From positions 79,177,239 to 79,241,238 of the forward strand of contig CM040430.1 of assembly GCA_022702705.1 (NCBI GenBank): DNA of 64,000 bases, in the 5' to 3' direction. The translations under genes were made by a program, and so were the position numbers. Source of the stretch: Papilionanthe hookeriana x Papilionanthe teres (lineage: Eukaryota; Streptophyta; Magnoliopsida; Asparagales; Orchidaceae). The stretch's first letter is position 1; every line of letters begins with the position of its first letter. Below the pieces are notes generated by a model. That model was not told the DNA's origin, made no database searches, and saw only the letters and a list, made by a program, of their open reading frames with translations. Positions 1-11,043 of the stretch are shown here, piece after piece.

Positions 1-3000
1 CCAAAGTCAGAGGCCATCCCTACGAGGAGTTATTGATTTTTCAATTCTAGGTCACTATTCTGAATATTTTAATTCCAATAATTAGCATATTGTGAAATAA
101 ATTCTAAGAAAATTTGGTGATGTTTCTTATGACTAGAGGACCCTAGGGAAAATAGGTTTTGAGTTAACTCACTTGTAAAAACCCTAATTGGCTTAAACAC
201 CCAAAATGGAGCTTTAATTAATTAGAGCTAATCATACATCAAATTGACTTGAAATCAATTCTCCACTGACCTTTACGATCAGAGGAACCCACCATAAAAG
301 TTTGAAGTCAATTGGACTTGGTTAGCCCTATCAAATGGGTTGATTAAGCCATTTAGCCAAACTTAAACTTTAAAAATTCATAACTTTCAAAATACTTCTA
401 AAAAATTCACCAAATTGGTTTTGGAGCCTCTCTGATATCAGGGAAATTTAATAAAATTAAAATTGCAATTTTCTAAAAAAGTTGATTTTTTGCATTATTT
501 TAATATTTTTAATAATTAAAAAATAACAAAAATCACAAAAATAATAAAATTCACCAAAATGTCACATTTTGAATTTTAATCACTTAGGAACAAACCCATA
601 TTTTTCTTAAGTCTCTATGATGAGATATTAAATTTTAAAGCCCTAAGGTAATTTTAAAATTAAAAAATGTATTTTCTAGCATTTCCACTAAAATAATTCT
701 AATAAATCAAAGAAAAATTAAAAAATTGTAAAAATTGTTTCTCTGGTTTCCTTGATATTAGAGAGATTTTTGAAAAATATAAAATTTATTTTTCAACCTT
801 TATTTTATTTTTAAATTAATTAATACTTCAAAACTCAAAATAATTATAATAAAAAGAATATAATTCAAAAAATCACCAAAATTGGTCCAAGTGGTCCTGT
901 GGTCATTAGGAATGTCTCATATTTTTTTAGGGACAGAAACTTTCCCTTGGTCATGTTATTGAATTTTCCTTGAAAATCCCTATTTTCCACCAAAAATAAT
1001 TACATAAATAAATTAAATACAGAAAAATCACATTTTCTCCTCTGATGTCTTGATTGATATATGAGTGAAGTCACATAAAAATTTCAAATTCATTTGAGCT
1101 CAATTTAGTGAGTTATGGAATTAGTAAGTTTAAAGGGCAAAATGGTAATTAAAATTTTAACTCATAATTAAAAATTTTAGGTTTAATTAAAAGGGTGGGT
1201 AAAATATTTGATATTAAGTTGATTTTCGATGTTTGAAACTTAGGCAATTAAAGGGTAGAAATCTACCAAACAATTTAAAAACAATTAAAATAAACCTTAA
1301 TTAAATAATTAATTAAATTTGGAAGAATAATAAACAATTGGAATTATTAAAATAGGGATACTATTAGGAAGAGATTTGTTCTTTAATTTAAGAATCCCTA
1401 AATTAATCACCTCAATAATGTTTAATTCCTAATTAAAGTGATAATCCAAATTCAAAATTTAAAATGCTAAAAGACTTAATCATTAAATTAAATTAAAGTT
1501 AAAACATTTAAATTAAATCCTTTTAAAATTTCAATTAAATTAATACTTTAACAATTAAAATTAAATCATCCTTAAAGCATAAAAAATAAAATTAAATTAA
1601 AATTAAAATTAAATTAAAATTAAATTAAAATTTAAACTAAATTAAATTAAATTAAATTAAAATTAAAATTAAGTTAGATTAAATTAAATTAAATTAAATC
1701 ACATTAAATTAAATTAAATTAAATTAAATTTAATTAAATTAAATTAAAATTAAAACTAAACTAAATTAAATTAAACTAAAATCAAATTAAATTAAATTGA
1801 ATTAAATATAACATCACCTAAGACATAAAGAATTCAAAATAAATCCAAAACAACTTGAACACTATTCCAGAACTTAAACCCATTAATTGAAATTAAATTA
1901 AATCACAAATCACTTGAACATTAATTTACCCTCAAAAGCTCTTGTTGTCATAACTCCTAAACGGAGTATTAAGTGAAGTGTTACTTCACTCATAGGATAT
2001 TCAAATGTCCTAGTTCACTAAGCAAGATAACAAAACTTGAACTCCTGGATGATTAATTCATTTGTATAATTAAATTCTCTTGGACTTAAAATAATCCTAG
2101 AGGTATTGAAAAGATGTTTAAGACTCGTCTTAAGCACTTCCTCAATATGATAGGATATTTATAAGAATAATTGAACTTAATTGTTCTTTGATGAAGAAAA
2201 TCATCTTTAAACCAAAACACAAGAACCTAGACGTCATAGGTGGTGACTAGCTATAGGATTAGGAACTTGGTAGAAAACCATAACCCTTCCCTTAGCTTTA
2301 CCTAGGAACTTGCTTTAAATGCTTAAATATTCTAAATTGTGTTTTAAGTGCAGCTTGGGATGACGGGAAGACCTCCAGGTATGCTTTTATTTTATTGCAA
2401 TTTACTTTATTGCAATTTACTTAATCGCATCGCACTTACTTTTCTTGCATGATAAACAAACTGTTGCATGAAAACCCACACCTTTAGGATAGTCCCTAAA
2501 ACTGAAACCAAAACTAAATTAAAAATCAATACAAGATAAAATTCACCGCCACAACATTTCAAAATATAAAACAACTCAAAATTTAATTACAAACAGAACA
2601 ACAAAACTACAACTACAACTAAATTAAAACGTCTTGTTGGATGATCGGGAAAACCTCGGATGATGTAACCTACGTGTTGCTAACGGGATTTCCACGGTGC
2701 TAAATGAAAGTGTGGAACTCATTTAGTTGAGTTTAGCAAATTCATGTAGACTAAGTGAATCCGATAAAAATAACGATGCCGGAAGGATGGAACCGTGGGA
2801 TCTTAACCGGTGTTGTTATAATCAACTTTAAGATTTGTTTTAATTAAAACATAAAATAGACTTGGAAATTAAGACCTTCTCTAAACTAGAACACTTCTCT
2901 CATCTCTTGATTTATGATTTCTAAAACTAAACTTCTGCAATAACAACAAGGAGCTCGGAGCATGGTGGGCAGCATGACCATCGTCATCAGCAAAACCTGA

Positions 3001-3920
3001 GTCTACTTCAGCTAAACATTTCTTAGAATTAAATAACCAAGTCATAGGATTTCGAGGTAGTTTGCCTAGTGCAACATAAATCCTCAACTCTTCGTTAGGC
3101 ATTTGCATTGCAAATTAAGCCCTAACCGGTCTTAGGATTCCGAGGTATTCGTCCGATACGACATAAACCCTCACATCTTCGAGGCTATTTGTGTGATCAC
3201 ATCATACGAATATAAGTCATAATTAATTAAAATTGGCAAGATCAAAACATTAGATAAACATTAGGGCATTCCTAAATTCAAGCCAAACAATATGATAGTC
3301 GGGAAATTACCGAAGTTCGCTTCGAATCTGTGATTTCTTCTACCTTTCTTCCTTTGAATTCCCAAAATAAAATGTTCCAAATTTGATCCATTCCCTATTG
3401 AAATTCCAAAATTCAATCCCTTGAAAACTTAAACTTTGAAATTCTTGAGAGCAGAACTGCTGATTATTATCGAGAGTTTTCTTAGGTGATTCCGTCACTT
3501 AAGATGTAATTAAGCTATAGGGGCTTGCCCTTATAGGGAATTTTAAGAACCCGAGTAATATAAACCACTGTTTAATTCATTTATATTAAGCGGGGAACTT
3601 GTCGGCTTATAAAATTGGTTCGTAGACCAAACGGATGTCACAAATCTTCTAGTTTATTTAAGCGAGCCCCATCATCAAGCGGTGTGTCTACTCTCCGAGA
3701 TAGATATACAGTTTGTGGTGCGGTGCTCGTTCATATAAACTATTCGGGATGTGAGATCAGTTTGATTTCATATCTTAAAATTTTCAAATTTAAGATTATT
3801 TTCAAAATCAAATACTACTTTTCAAATTATTTATTTAAATTAAATTAAAAATTCGCCGACAATTTCTGCAGGCAACCTCTTTTCACAAATACAACACACA
3901 AACCTAAAAATATGCCGACA
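1..3920 (+). mobile_element. Copy A of the 7.4 kb coding-free element (3' half only)
   Basis: Position 1 aligns with about 14829 of copy B, and the two run in parallel to an identical end (AACCTAAAAATATGCCGACA, ending 3920). The left part lies outside the window. No ORF is conserved among copies; the ORFs at 2881-3108 and 3615-3848 are short. The copy interrupts the 5' LTR of E1: the uninterrupted sequence is present in the 3' LTR at 22822, where TACACATACC directly follows CTTAG. The predicted target duplication is TACAC, with its left half outside the window. The element contains a TTAAAT-type simple-repeat tract at 1585-1800. By comparison with copies B and C it is probably a solo LTR or a non-autonomous LARD-like element. 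Confidence 0.85.
1585..1800. repeat. (TAAAT/AATTA)n degenerate AT tract in copy A
   Basis: Imperfect runs of TTAAA/TAAAT pentamers. The same position in copies B and C carries a similar tract of different length, so it is an expanding and contracting microsatellite internal to the element. Confidence 0.8.
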
Positions 3921-4852
3921 TACACATACCCATTTTAACCTATTCTAGTTTAATTTAGTCTCTTCCATACTTAGGGTGCCACTTTATTTTGTATCTAGTG
4001 TGTTTATTTTGAGTGTTTATTGTGTGTAATTGCTGTTGGAGTCTTTCATAATTGTGTTAGAGTCAGTAGAAGTCAGCGGAGCTCTTGAAGGAACACTTTA
4101 GATAAGTATTTGTACATTGGTTAAAAGTTTTATAAATATGTTTTGTTTTGCTATTTTAATGAGTTCTAAGTAGTTATTTTTCTTTCTCCTTTCAACTATG
4201 AAAATATTATAAATTAATTAAATTTTGTAGAAGAATTAAATATAAAATATTTTAAAATATTGTGATGATATTAATACCTGATCTTAGTTTACTTTTTAAA
4301 TTGGTCATTTAATTTGTTAAAACCTGTTGAAGAATTTTGAGACCTATCTAGAGATAAATTCTTAACTAGTAGATATCACATGAATCCTTATGATAATCGA
4401 AGGCTTTACGCGGATTATTTAAGGTGAAGTGCAAATAAATAGGAAGATATTATTTATTGGGCGTAGAATTAATTAGTTTTTAGAGTGACAGACTAAATTA
4501 TAATAATTTGGTTTATAGAAAGGTAACGGGTCACTGGTAGGGCCGACCATAGCCACCATTGGACATCTAGTAGTGTGAGCCTAGATTAACCCATTCTACT
4601 AATAACACATCCTGAGCCTAACTATAGATTAGTCGATGTTCTTTGCACCTGGACCAAAGGGTAAAGAATAGGAATGCTTCTATTTGGCACAATACGAAAA
4701 TCTTAATTTCCTACAAAAGATAATTAATCTATAATTCTTGGATTAGTTGAAAAAGGAGAAAGTCGATTTTATAATTGCATTTAATTAGTGCCTACTTTAC
4801 TTTCCTACTTATTGCTTACTTTCTTTTAGCAAAAGTTATTAGTTAATTAAAT

Positions 4853-4857
<5 letters not shown>

Positions 4858-4914
<57 letters not shown>
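4858..4914. repeat. (AT)n microsatellite in E1 5' LTR
   Basis: Uninterrupted AT dinucleotide run of about 57 bp. The equivalent run in the 3' LTR is at 23758-23818. Confidence 0.95.
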
Positions 4915-4919
<5 letters not shown>

Positions 4920-5119
4920 GTATATAATTTGCTTAAGAATATTTCAAAATATTATTTTTATATATTTTTACTTTTTATTTTTATTATACCTGTGGGATCG
5001 ATAACCAGGACTCCACTAGAGCCCTGTATTACTTGAACGATACGTATAATTGCGTTTAAAATTGTGACTTTTACAATAATTAAATCTAATAAAATTATAA
5101 AAGTAAACCTCACACATCA

Positions 5120-5211
5120 AGTTTTTGAAGCCATTTGCCAGGAATTAAATCTTCTAAAAAGTGGTATCAAAATCTTGTATTTTAAAGCTTAATTAAAGTC
5201 ACATCGCATCA
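5120..5211 (+). repeat. 92-bp LTR extension carrying a fossil PBS
   Basis: After a first LTR-like end (CACACATCA, ending 5119) comes AGTTTTTGAAGCCATTTGCC, a decayed copy of the AGTTTT + tRNA-Asp PBS motif. The segment ends with a second ...GCATCA at 5211, again followed by a PBS-like motif. The 3' LTR carries the same 92 bp at 23997-24088, so the extension belongs to the transmitted LTR. Confidence 0.75.
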
Positions 5212-5212
5212 A

Positions 5213-5232
5213 GTTTTTGGACCGTTGCCTGG
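5213..5232 (+). other. E1 primer-binding site (tRNA-Asp type, degenerate)
   Basis: TGGACCGTTGCCTGG starts 6 nt after the LTR end. It matches the plant tRNA-Asp complement TGGCGCCGTTGCCGGGG with a short gap and a substitution. The spacing equals that of the better-preserved sites in E4 and E5. Confidence 0.7.
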
Positions 5233-5318
5233 AATAAAATAAATTAAAAAGTAAAAGTAAAAATAAAAAAAATAACAAAAACATAAAAACAAAACAAAAT
5301 TATTATCTTTAAAATTTT

Positions 5319-5423
5319 ATGCATAGTTCTGGATCTAAAGGATTACTACCTTTTGATCCTGAATTAGAAAGAACAATTAAAAGAATTAAAAAAAGAAAAC
5401 AAATTTCAAAACATAAAAAATGA
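5319..5423 (+). CDS. Short leader ORF upstream of E1 gag (34 codons)
   Basis: ATG at 5319 opens 34 codons containing the motif PFDPELERTIKRIKKRK. It closes with TGA at 5421-5423, which overlaps the gag ATG at 5420 (ATGA). Related short ORFs with a (F/Y)D-x-x-L-x-x-T-(I/V) core occur at the same place in E4 (44700-44771) and E5 (61067-61138). Similar 'FDPE-E-T' motifs are, from memory, found at the start of other Athila gag proteins, so this may be a detached gag N-terminus. Lys/Arg-rich, no known function. Translation is inferred, not shown. Confidence 0.55.
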   Translation: MHSSGSKGLLPFDPELERTIKRIKKRKQISKHKK

Positions 5424-6900
5424 CTAACTTACATAACATTAATCAAAATCCAATCGAAATTAATGAACAAAATATTTATAAACCATTAAGGGAATATGCA
5501 AACCCTACACCTGATGAACTTCATGTTAGTATTCAAATTCTAGCTGTAAATGCTAATTCTTTTGAGTTTAAACCTTTTATTATTTAAATGGTTCAAAACA
5601 ATCAATTTGGAGGAACACCTAATGAGGATCCAAATTTGCACCTTGCTAGTTTTTTAGAACTTTGTGCTACCTTTAAATATAATAATGTTTCTGATGATGC
5701 AATTAGGCTTAGACTCTTTCCTTTTTCCTTAAAAGATAAAGCAAAGATGTGGCTTAATTCATTAGCAATTTGTTCTATTAAAACATGGGCAGATATGACA
5801 CATAAATTCATTGCTAAATATTTTCCTCCTTCTAAAACTACTAAATTGAGAAATGATATTACTTCATTTACACAATTTGATGGAGAAACAATTTATAAAG
5901 CTTGGAAAAGATTTAAAGAACTATTAATAAAATGTCCTCATCATGCTTTACCAGATTGGTTAATTATTCAAACATTTTATAATGGACTTATTGGATCACT
6001 TAGATCAGGTATTGATGCTGCTGCTGGTGGTTCTTTAATGGCTAAGACATTTGAAGAAGCCTACACCTTAATTGAAGAAATGACTAACAATAATTTTCAA
6101 TGGCCTTCTGAAAGGGTTAATCCTAAAAGAATGGCCAGTATTCATGATAATGAAGCCTTTTCTATTTTAGCTTCACAAGTGGCTGCGATATCTAAGAAAT
6201 TAGATAATTTTGCTATTAATATATCGCATGTGAATAATGAAATGCAAATTCTGATGATTCTCAAACAATGAAAAATTTGCAAGTTATTACTAGTAAAACT
6301 AATAATCCTTATTCTAATTATTATAATCCTGGTTGGAAAAATCATCCTAATTTTAATTAGAGTAATGGAAATCAAACCAATCCAAATTGGAACAATCAAG
6401 GAAATTCAAACTATGGACCAACTTATCCTCCTGGTTATAACAATCAGCAGAAAAAGTTGTCTGTAGAAGAAACGATCGATTACTGAAAGTCAAAACAACG
6501 ATATTCGTAATATTGAGAATCGGATAAGTCAAATTGCTAATTTCATTAATTACAAACCTCAAGGAACACTGCCTAGTAATGTCGAAATTAATCCTAAAGG
6601 ATCTGGAAAAGAACATGAACAAGCAAAAGCTGTACAACTTAGAAGTGGAAATGAATTAATAGAGAAAACACGAAATGAGATTGAAAAAGAGAAAGAAGTT
6701 GAAGAGATTGAAAAACCTAAAGATACCATTTCTCCAAGTAAAGATCATACTGTTGTACCTACTGAAGTGGAAGTTGAAAGACCACCACCACCTTTTCCTC
6801 AAAGACTTAAACAACAAAAGCTTGACCATCAATTTTCTAAGTTCTTTGAAATTTTTAAGAAACTTACCATCAATATTCCTTTTGCTGAAGCTTTGGAGCA
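5420..6900 (+). pseudogene. gag: E1 gag (Athila-type capsid), broken
   Basis: The Athila-type retrotransposon gag region begins at ATG 5420 (MTNLHNINQNP). It is stopped by an in-frame TAA at 5585-5587 where the sister copies read Gln (IIQMVQNN). The longest open part is 5588-6271 and holds the recognisable block from NNQFGGTPNEDPNLHLASFL through ALPDWLIIQTFYNGL. A frameshift near 6260 moves the reading frame to the Asn/Tyr-rich segment (NNPYSNYYNPGW), followed by further stops at about 6358 and 6483. The C-terminal Pro-rich linker (VERPPPPFPQRLKQQK) lies near 6775-6825 and leads into protease. Gag would assemble the retrotransposon particle. This copy cannot make a full protein. Confidence 0.9.
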
Positions 6901-7340
6901 AATGCCAAGCTATGCAAAATTTATGAAGGATATTTTAAGTAAGAAGAGAAAATTTGAAGCTTATGAAATTGTTGCATTAAGTGAAGAATGTAGTGCAATT
7001 ATCCAGAAGAAATTACCTCAGAAACTTAAAGATCCTGGAAGTTTCACTATACCATGTGCTATTGGAGAAAAATTCTATGGAGAAGCCTTATGTAATTTAG
7101 GAGCTAGTATTAATCTCATGCCATTTTCAATCTTTCGAAGGTTAGATTTAGGAGAGAACTCTCCTACCACTGTAACTCTTTAGTTAGCTGATCGATCGAT
7201 CACTTATCCTAAAGGGGTTATAGAGGATGTGCTTGTTAAGGTAGATAAATTTATCTTCCCTGTAGATTTCATTGTTCTAGATATGGAAGAAGATAAAGAA
7301 AACCTATCATTTTAGGAAGACCTTTTCTAGCTACCGGTTG
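6767..7340 (+). pseudogene. pol: E1 aspartic protease region, catalytic Asp replaced
   Basis: Follows gag without a separate start. Family block QFSKFFEIFKKLTINIPF, then the protease. The active-site motif, normally D-L-G-A-S in the family, reads CNLGAS (7091-7108), so the catalytic Asp is Asn. A TAG stop at 7181-7183 replaces a Gln codon. A small deletion near 7300 shifts the frame before the flap-side GRPFLATG-like segment. E2 has a stop at the same Gln position. Retroviral-type protease would cleave the gag-pol polyprotein; this one should be inactive. Confidence 0.85.
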
Positions 7341-7344
7341 AGCA

Positions 7345-8730
7345 ATGATTGATGTGCAAAAAAGAGAATTAACAATGAAAGTTAATGATCAAGAGATAAC
7401 ATTCGATGTTACGAAATCAATGAGGTATCTCGAAAAAGAAAAATGCTATCGGATGGATATTTTTTATTATATGATTGAAAAGCATTACCAAGAAAGATTT
7501 AAGGTCATTTTTGATAATAAAAACAAAGAATCTATGTTATATGATGAGTTATTAAATGAAGAGAATTCATCTGAAGAAGCTCATTATATTCATGAAAATT
7601 GGGAAATTTTAGGCACAACTGCAAATGAGATAATATTACCCTCAATTGAAAAAGCCACTGAACTGGAATTAAAAATGTTACCTGCGCATTTAAAGTATGC
7701 ATTTCTCGGAGATTCATTAACTTTACCTGTAATTATATCTTCAGAACTAAGTAAAGATCAAGAAGAAAAATTAATTAGAGTTCTGAAGAGTTATAAGAAA
7801 GCTTTTGGTTGGACTCTTGCAGATATAAAAGGAATAAGCCCTTCAATCTGTATGCATAGGATTTTAATGGAAGAAAATTGTAAACCCACTATTGAACCTC
7901 AAAGAAGATTAATTCCAATTATTAAAGAGGTTGTTAAGAAAGAAATTTTGAAATGGTTAGATGTTGGAATTATTTATCCTATTTCGGATAGCCAATTGGT
8001 AAGTCGTATTCATTGTGTTCCGAAGAAAGGAGGAGTAACTGTCATTATTAATGAAAAAAATGAATTAATCCCAACAAGACAAGTTACTGGATGGCGAATT
8101 TACATTGATTATCGAAAATTAAACAAAGCCACTAGAAAGGATCATTTTACTTTACCTTTCTTGGATTAAATGTTGGATAAACTTGCTAGACATTCATATT
8201 TCTATTTTCTGGATGGATATTCTGGTTATCATCAATTACCTGTTGCTCATGAGGATCAAGAAAAGACAACATTTACTAGTCCTTATGAAACATTTGCCTT
8301 TAGAAGAATGCCTTTCAGTTTATCCATACGGTACAGACTTTTCAAAGATGTATGATGTCAATATTCTGTGGTTTGATTGATAAAGGAATTGAAGTATTCA
8401 TGGATGATTTTTCAGTTTTTGAAACTTCTTTTGAATCTTGTTTGGAAAATATAACGAAAATTTTGAAGAGATGTGAAGAAACAAATTTAGTTCTAAACTG
8501 GAAAAAATGTCAATTTATGGTTACAGAAGGCATTGTACTTGGACATAAAGTTTCACAAATAGGGATGGAAGTTGATCAAGCAAAATTGAAAATTATTCTT
8601 TGAATTGCAACCACCTACTACCGTTACTGATGTGAGAAGTTTTCTGAGTCATGCTGGATTTTATAGGAGATATATAAAAGATTTTTCTAAAATTACTAAA
8701 TCTCTTAGCCATTTATTAGAAAAAAAAACT
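7345..8730 (+). pseudogene. pol: E1 reverse transcriptase region, broken
   Basis: Open stretch 7345-8169 covers the PR-RT linker and the RT fingers (TRQVTGWRIYIDYRKLN). TAA at 8168-8170 replaces the Gln of the LPFLDQMLD motif. RT resumes with the motif A strand YFLDGYSGYHQ (about 8205-8235). A short deletion near 8330, in what should be GLCNAPATFQ, changes the frame. The palm catalytic box FMDD is intact at 8397-8408. The thumb and connection continue to about 8700 with another frameshift near 8600. It would copy element RNA into DNA; it is non-functional here. Confidence 0.88.
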
Positions 8731-9190
8731 AAATTGAATTCAATGAAGATTGTCTGAATGCGTTTAATATTCTGAAAGAAAATTTAATCACTGCACCTGT
8801 CATTGTTTCACCTGATTGGAATAAACTTTTTGAACTAATGTGTGATGCAAGTGATTATGCAATCGGAGCTGTATAGGACAAAAATATGAGAAGATTTTCA
8901 AAATTATATACTATGCTAGCAAAACTCTTAATGAAACTCAAATAAATTACACAACTACTGAAAAAGTCCTGTTAGCAATAGTATATGACTTTGATAAATT
9001 TAGACCATATCTTCTTGGAACAAAATGTATCGTACACATGATCATTATGCTATTAAGTATTTAATATCTAAAAAGGATGCTAAACCTAGATTGATCAGAT
9101 GGGTTTTACTTTTGCATGAATTTGATTTTGAAATAGTAAACAGAAGAGGGACTGACAACCAAATTGCTGATCATTTATCAAGAATAAAAA
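8730..9190 (+). pseudogene. pol: E1 RNase H region
   Basis: Begins after the RT thumb with the motif MCDASDYAIGAV (about 8838-8874), interrupted by TAG. It continues through ASKTLNETQINYTTTEK to the KKDAKPRLIRW and DNQIADHLSR strands (9070-9185). Family knowledge: RNase H removes the RNA template during reverse transcription. At least one stop and one frameshift (near 8875 and 9020) separate the pieces. Confidence 0.85.
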
Positions 9191-10533
9191 ACAATAATGA
9201 GAAGATTTATGAAGAAATTATAAATGAAAAATTCCCGGATGAGCAATTATATGTCATTCAAGGATTACAAATACCGTGGTATGCAGATATACTTAACTAC
9301 TTGGTTAGCAATGTTTTACCATATGGGATGAATAGTAAATATATTAAGAAATTCAAGAATGATTGTAAATCATATATTTGGGAAGATCCTCATTTATTTA
9401 AAATAGGGAGAGATTCTGTGATTCAAAGATGTGTACCTTATGAAGAAACTTTTGTTATTATTCAAAAATGTTACGATTCTGAATTTGGAGGACACTTTGG
9501 AGTGGATAAAACTGCATTTAAAATTTTAAATTCTGGATTTTATTGGCCTACTTTATTTAAAGATGTTGGACATTATGTGAAAACTTGTGATCGATGTCAA
9601 AGAATGGGAAATATATCCAGAAAAGATGAAATGCCTCTAAATTTTATACTAGAAATCGAAATTTTGATGTACGGGGTTTAGAATTTATGGGACCTTTCGT
9701 TCCATCATCTGGAAAGATTTATATTTTATTAGCAGTGGATTATGTTTCAAAGTGGATCGAAGCTGTAGCTTTACCGAACTGTGATTCCAAAAGTGTTTCA
9801 AAATTTTTAAAGAAAATGATTTTTACAAGGTTTGGAATGCCTAGGATAATTATCACAGATGGGGAAGTCATTTCGAAATATAAGAATTCGATCATTCGTT
9901 GGAAAAATTCAGAATTAAGCATAGAATTGCAACTGCTTATCATCCTCAAACAAGTGGAATGGCTAAAGTATCAAATAGAGAAATTAAAAGAATATTGGAA
10001 AATACTGTTAATCCTACAAGAACTGTTGGGTTGATAGACTTGATTCTGCATTATGGGCTTATAGAACAATCTATAAGACACCTATCGGAATGTCACCTTA
10101 TCGGTTAATTTATGGTAAACATTGTCACCTACCTGTTGAACTGGAGCATACAGCTTATTGGGCGATAAAGGAGTTCAATTATAATTTGAATACTATAGGA
10201 GAAAAATGATTATTACAACTAAATGAAATGGAAGAGATAAAAAATGAATCTTTTGAAAATGCAAAAATTTATAAGGATAGAATGAAGAAATTACATGACA
10301 AAATGATTTCAAGGAAAATATTCGAGCCTAGACAAGAAGTATTATTATTTAATGCTCGTTTCAAACTATTCCCAGGAAAATTAAAATCTAAATGGTTGGG
10401 ACCGTTTATAATTGAGAAAGTATACCCTTATGGAGCTATGGATATTAAAGATCCCAAAACTGGAAAAGTATTTAAAGTTAACGGATTAAGACTGAAGCCT
10501 TATATGGGAAAAATGAAATTAAATTACAAATAG
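9190..10533 (+). pseudogene. pol: E1 integrase, frameshifted
   Basis: The N-terminal zinc-finger region is near 9460-9605 and ends in CDRCQR; the first His of the usual CH dipeptide reads Tyr (KCYDSEFGGHF). The catalytic core starts after a frameshift at about 9675, with the first Asp in LAVDYVSKWIEA (about 9733) and the second in IITDG (about 9855). One G is missing from the following GGS codons, so the frame breaks. The third acidic segment is displaced near 9965. The C-terminal domain (10228-10533, KLKSKWLGPFIIEKVYPYGAMDI) is open and ends at TAG 10531-10533. Integrase inserts the cDNA in the genome. Confidence 0.88.
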
Positions 10534-11043
10534 GCTTATGACCTGAGTCTACCCGATTAATTCAATTAATTAGGCAGGGCTAACGACGTTAAACCAAGCG
10601 CTTTGTGGGAGGCGACCCATATTTATTAGTTTGAGTTTATCTATCGCTGTAAGGTTATGCGTTGGTTTTGACTAAATTTGTATATAACTTCTAGAAATAG
10701 ATGGCTAACGAGTCTGTATTGGCTTAAGCTAATGATTTTCTTAAAGTATATAGAAATTGGACTTGGACCACTCCATGTCAAATGTGAGTAGAAAGGAGAT
10801 CAAGTTAACCTTTGTTTGTGATTGTTTGTGAATTGAATTTTTTGTAATTGTGTTTGTGTGTTGATCATATTCGTTTATTAGACCTATTTTTACGACCGAA
10901 ACTTTACAAAATTTAACGATAAGCGAATCAGAGTCGTTTGAGGTTCTGGCGCCTAGTTACCAAAAGTTGGTGCCTAAGCACCAGAATAACTGGCATATCG
11001 ATGAATCTGACGCCTAGGCACCAGATTCAGGCGCCTAAGCGCT
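10534..11043 (+). other. E1 post-pol spacer with GGCGCC box
   Basis: Non-coding. Contains the TTAAACCAAGCGCTTTGTGGG motif region (about 10584-10618), also seen after pol in E2 (about 25430) and E4 (about 39420). It ends in a dense cluster of GCGCCTAG/GCGCCTAAGCGC half-sites (10944-11043). I see no gene in it. Confidence 0.7.
10944..11043. promoter_or_regulatory. GGCGCC-type box before first post-pol ORF of E1
   Basis: Several CTGGCGCCTAG, GTGCCTAAGCACC and GGCGCCTAAGCGC half-sites, partly palindromic. The same motif family lies in the E1 LTR U3 (22423-22460 and 22666-22684) and before ORF3 (19404-19423). A regulatory role is inference. Confidence 0.5.

Larger units (their letters stand above)
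3921..5211 (+). mobile_element. E1 5' LTR, visible R/U5 portion
   Basis: Matches 22822-24088 (the E1 3' LTR) over its whole length with only a few percent differences by eye. It ends in GCATCA immediately before a degenerate tRNA-Asp PBS. The first ~580 bp of this LTR, including the TATA box equivalent to 22767, is separated from it by copy A and lies left of the window. The block around 4988-5055 (GTGGGATCGATAACCAGGAC and following) is the conserved U5 block shared with E4 and E5. Confidence 0.9.

Noticed and set aside
1..3920. Copy A as the true start of E1
   Set aside because: The E1 LTR is continuous in its 3' copy at 22822, so copy A is a later insertion.
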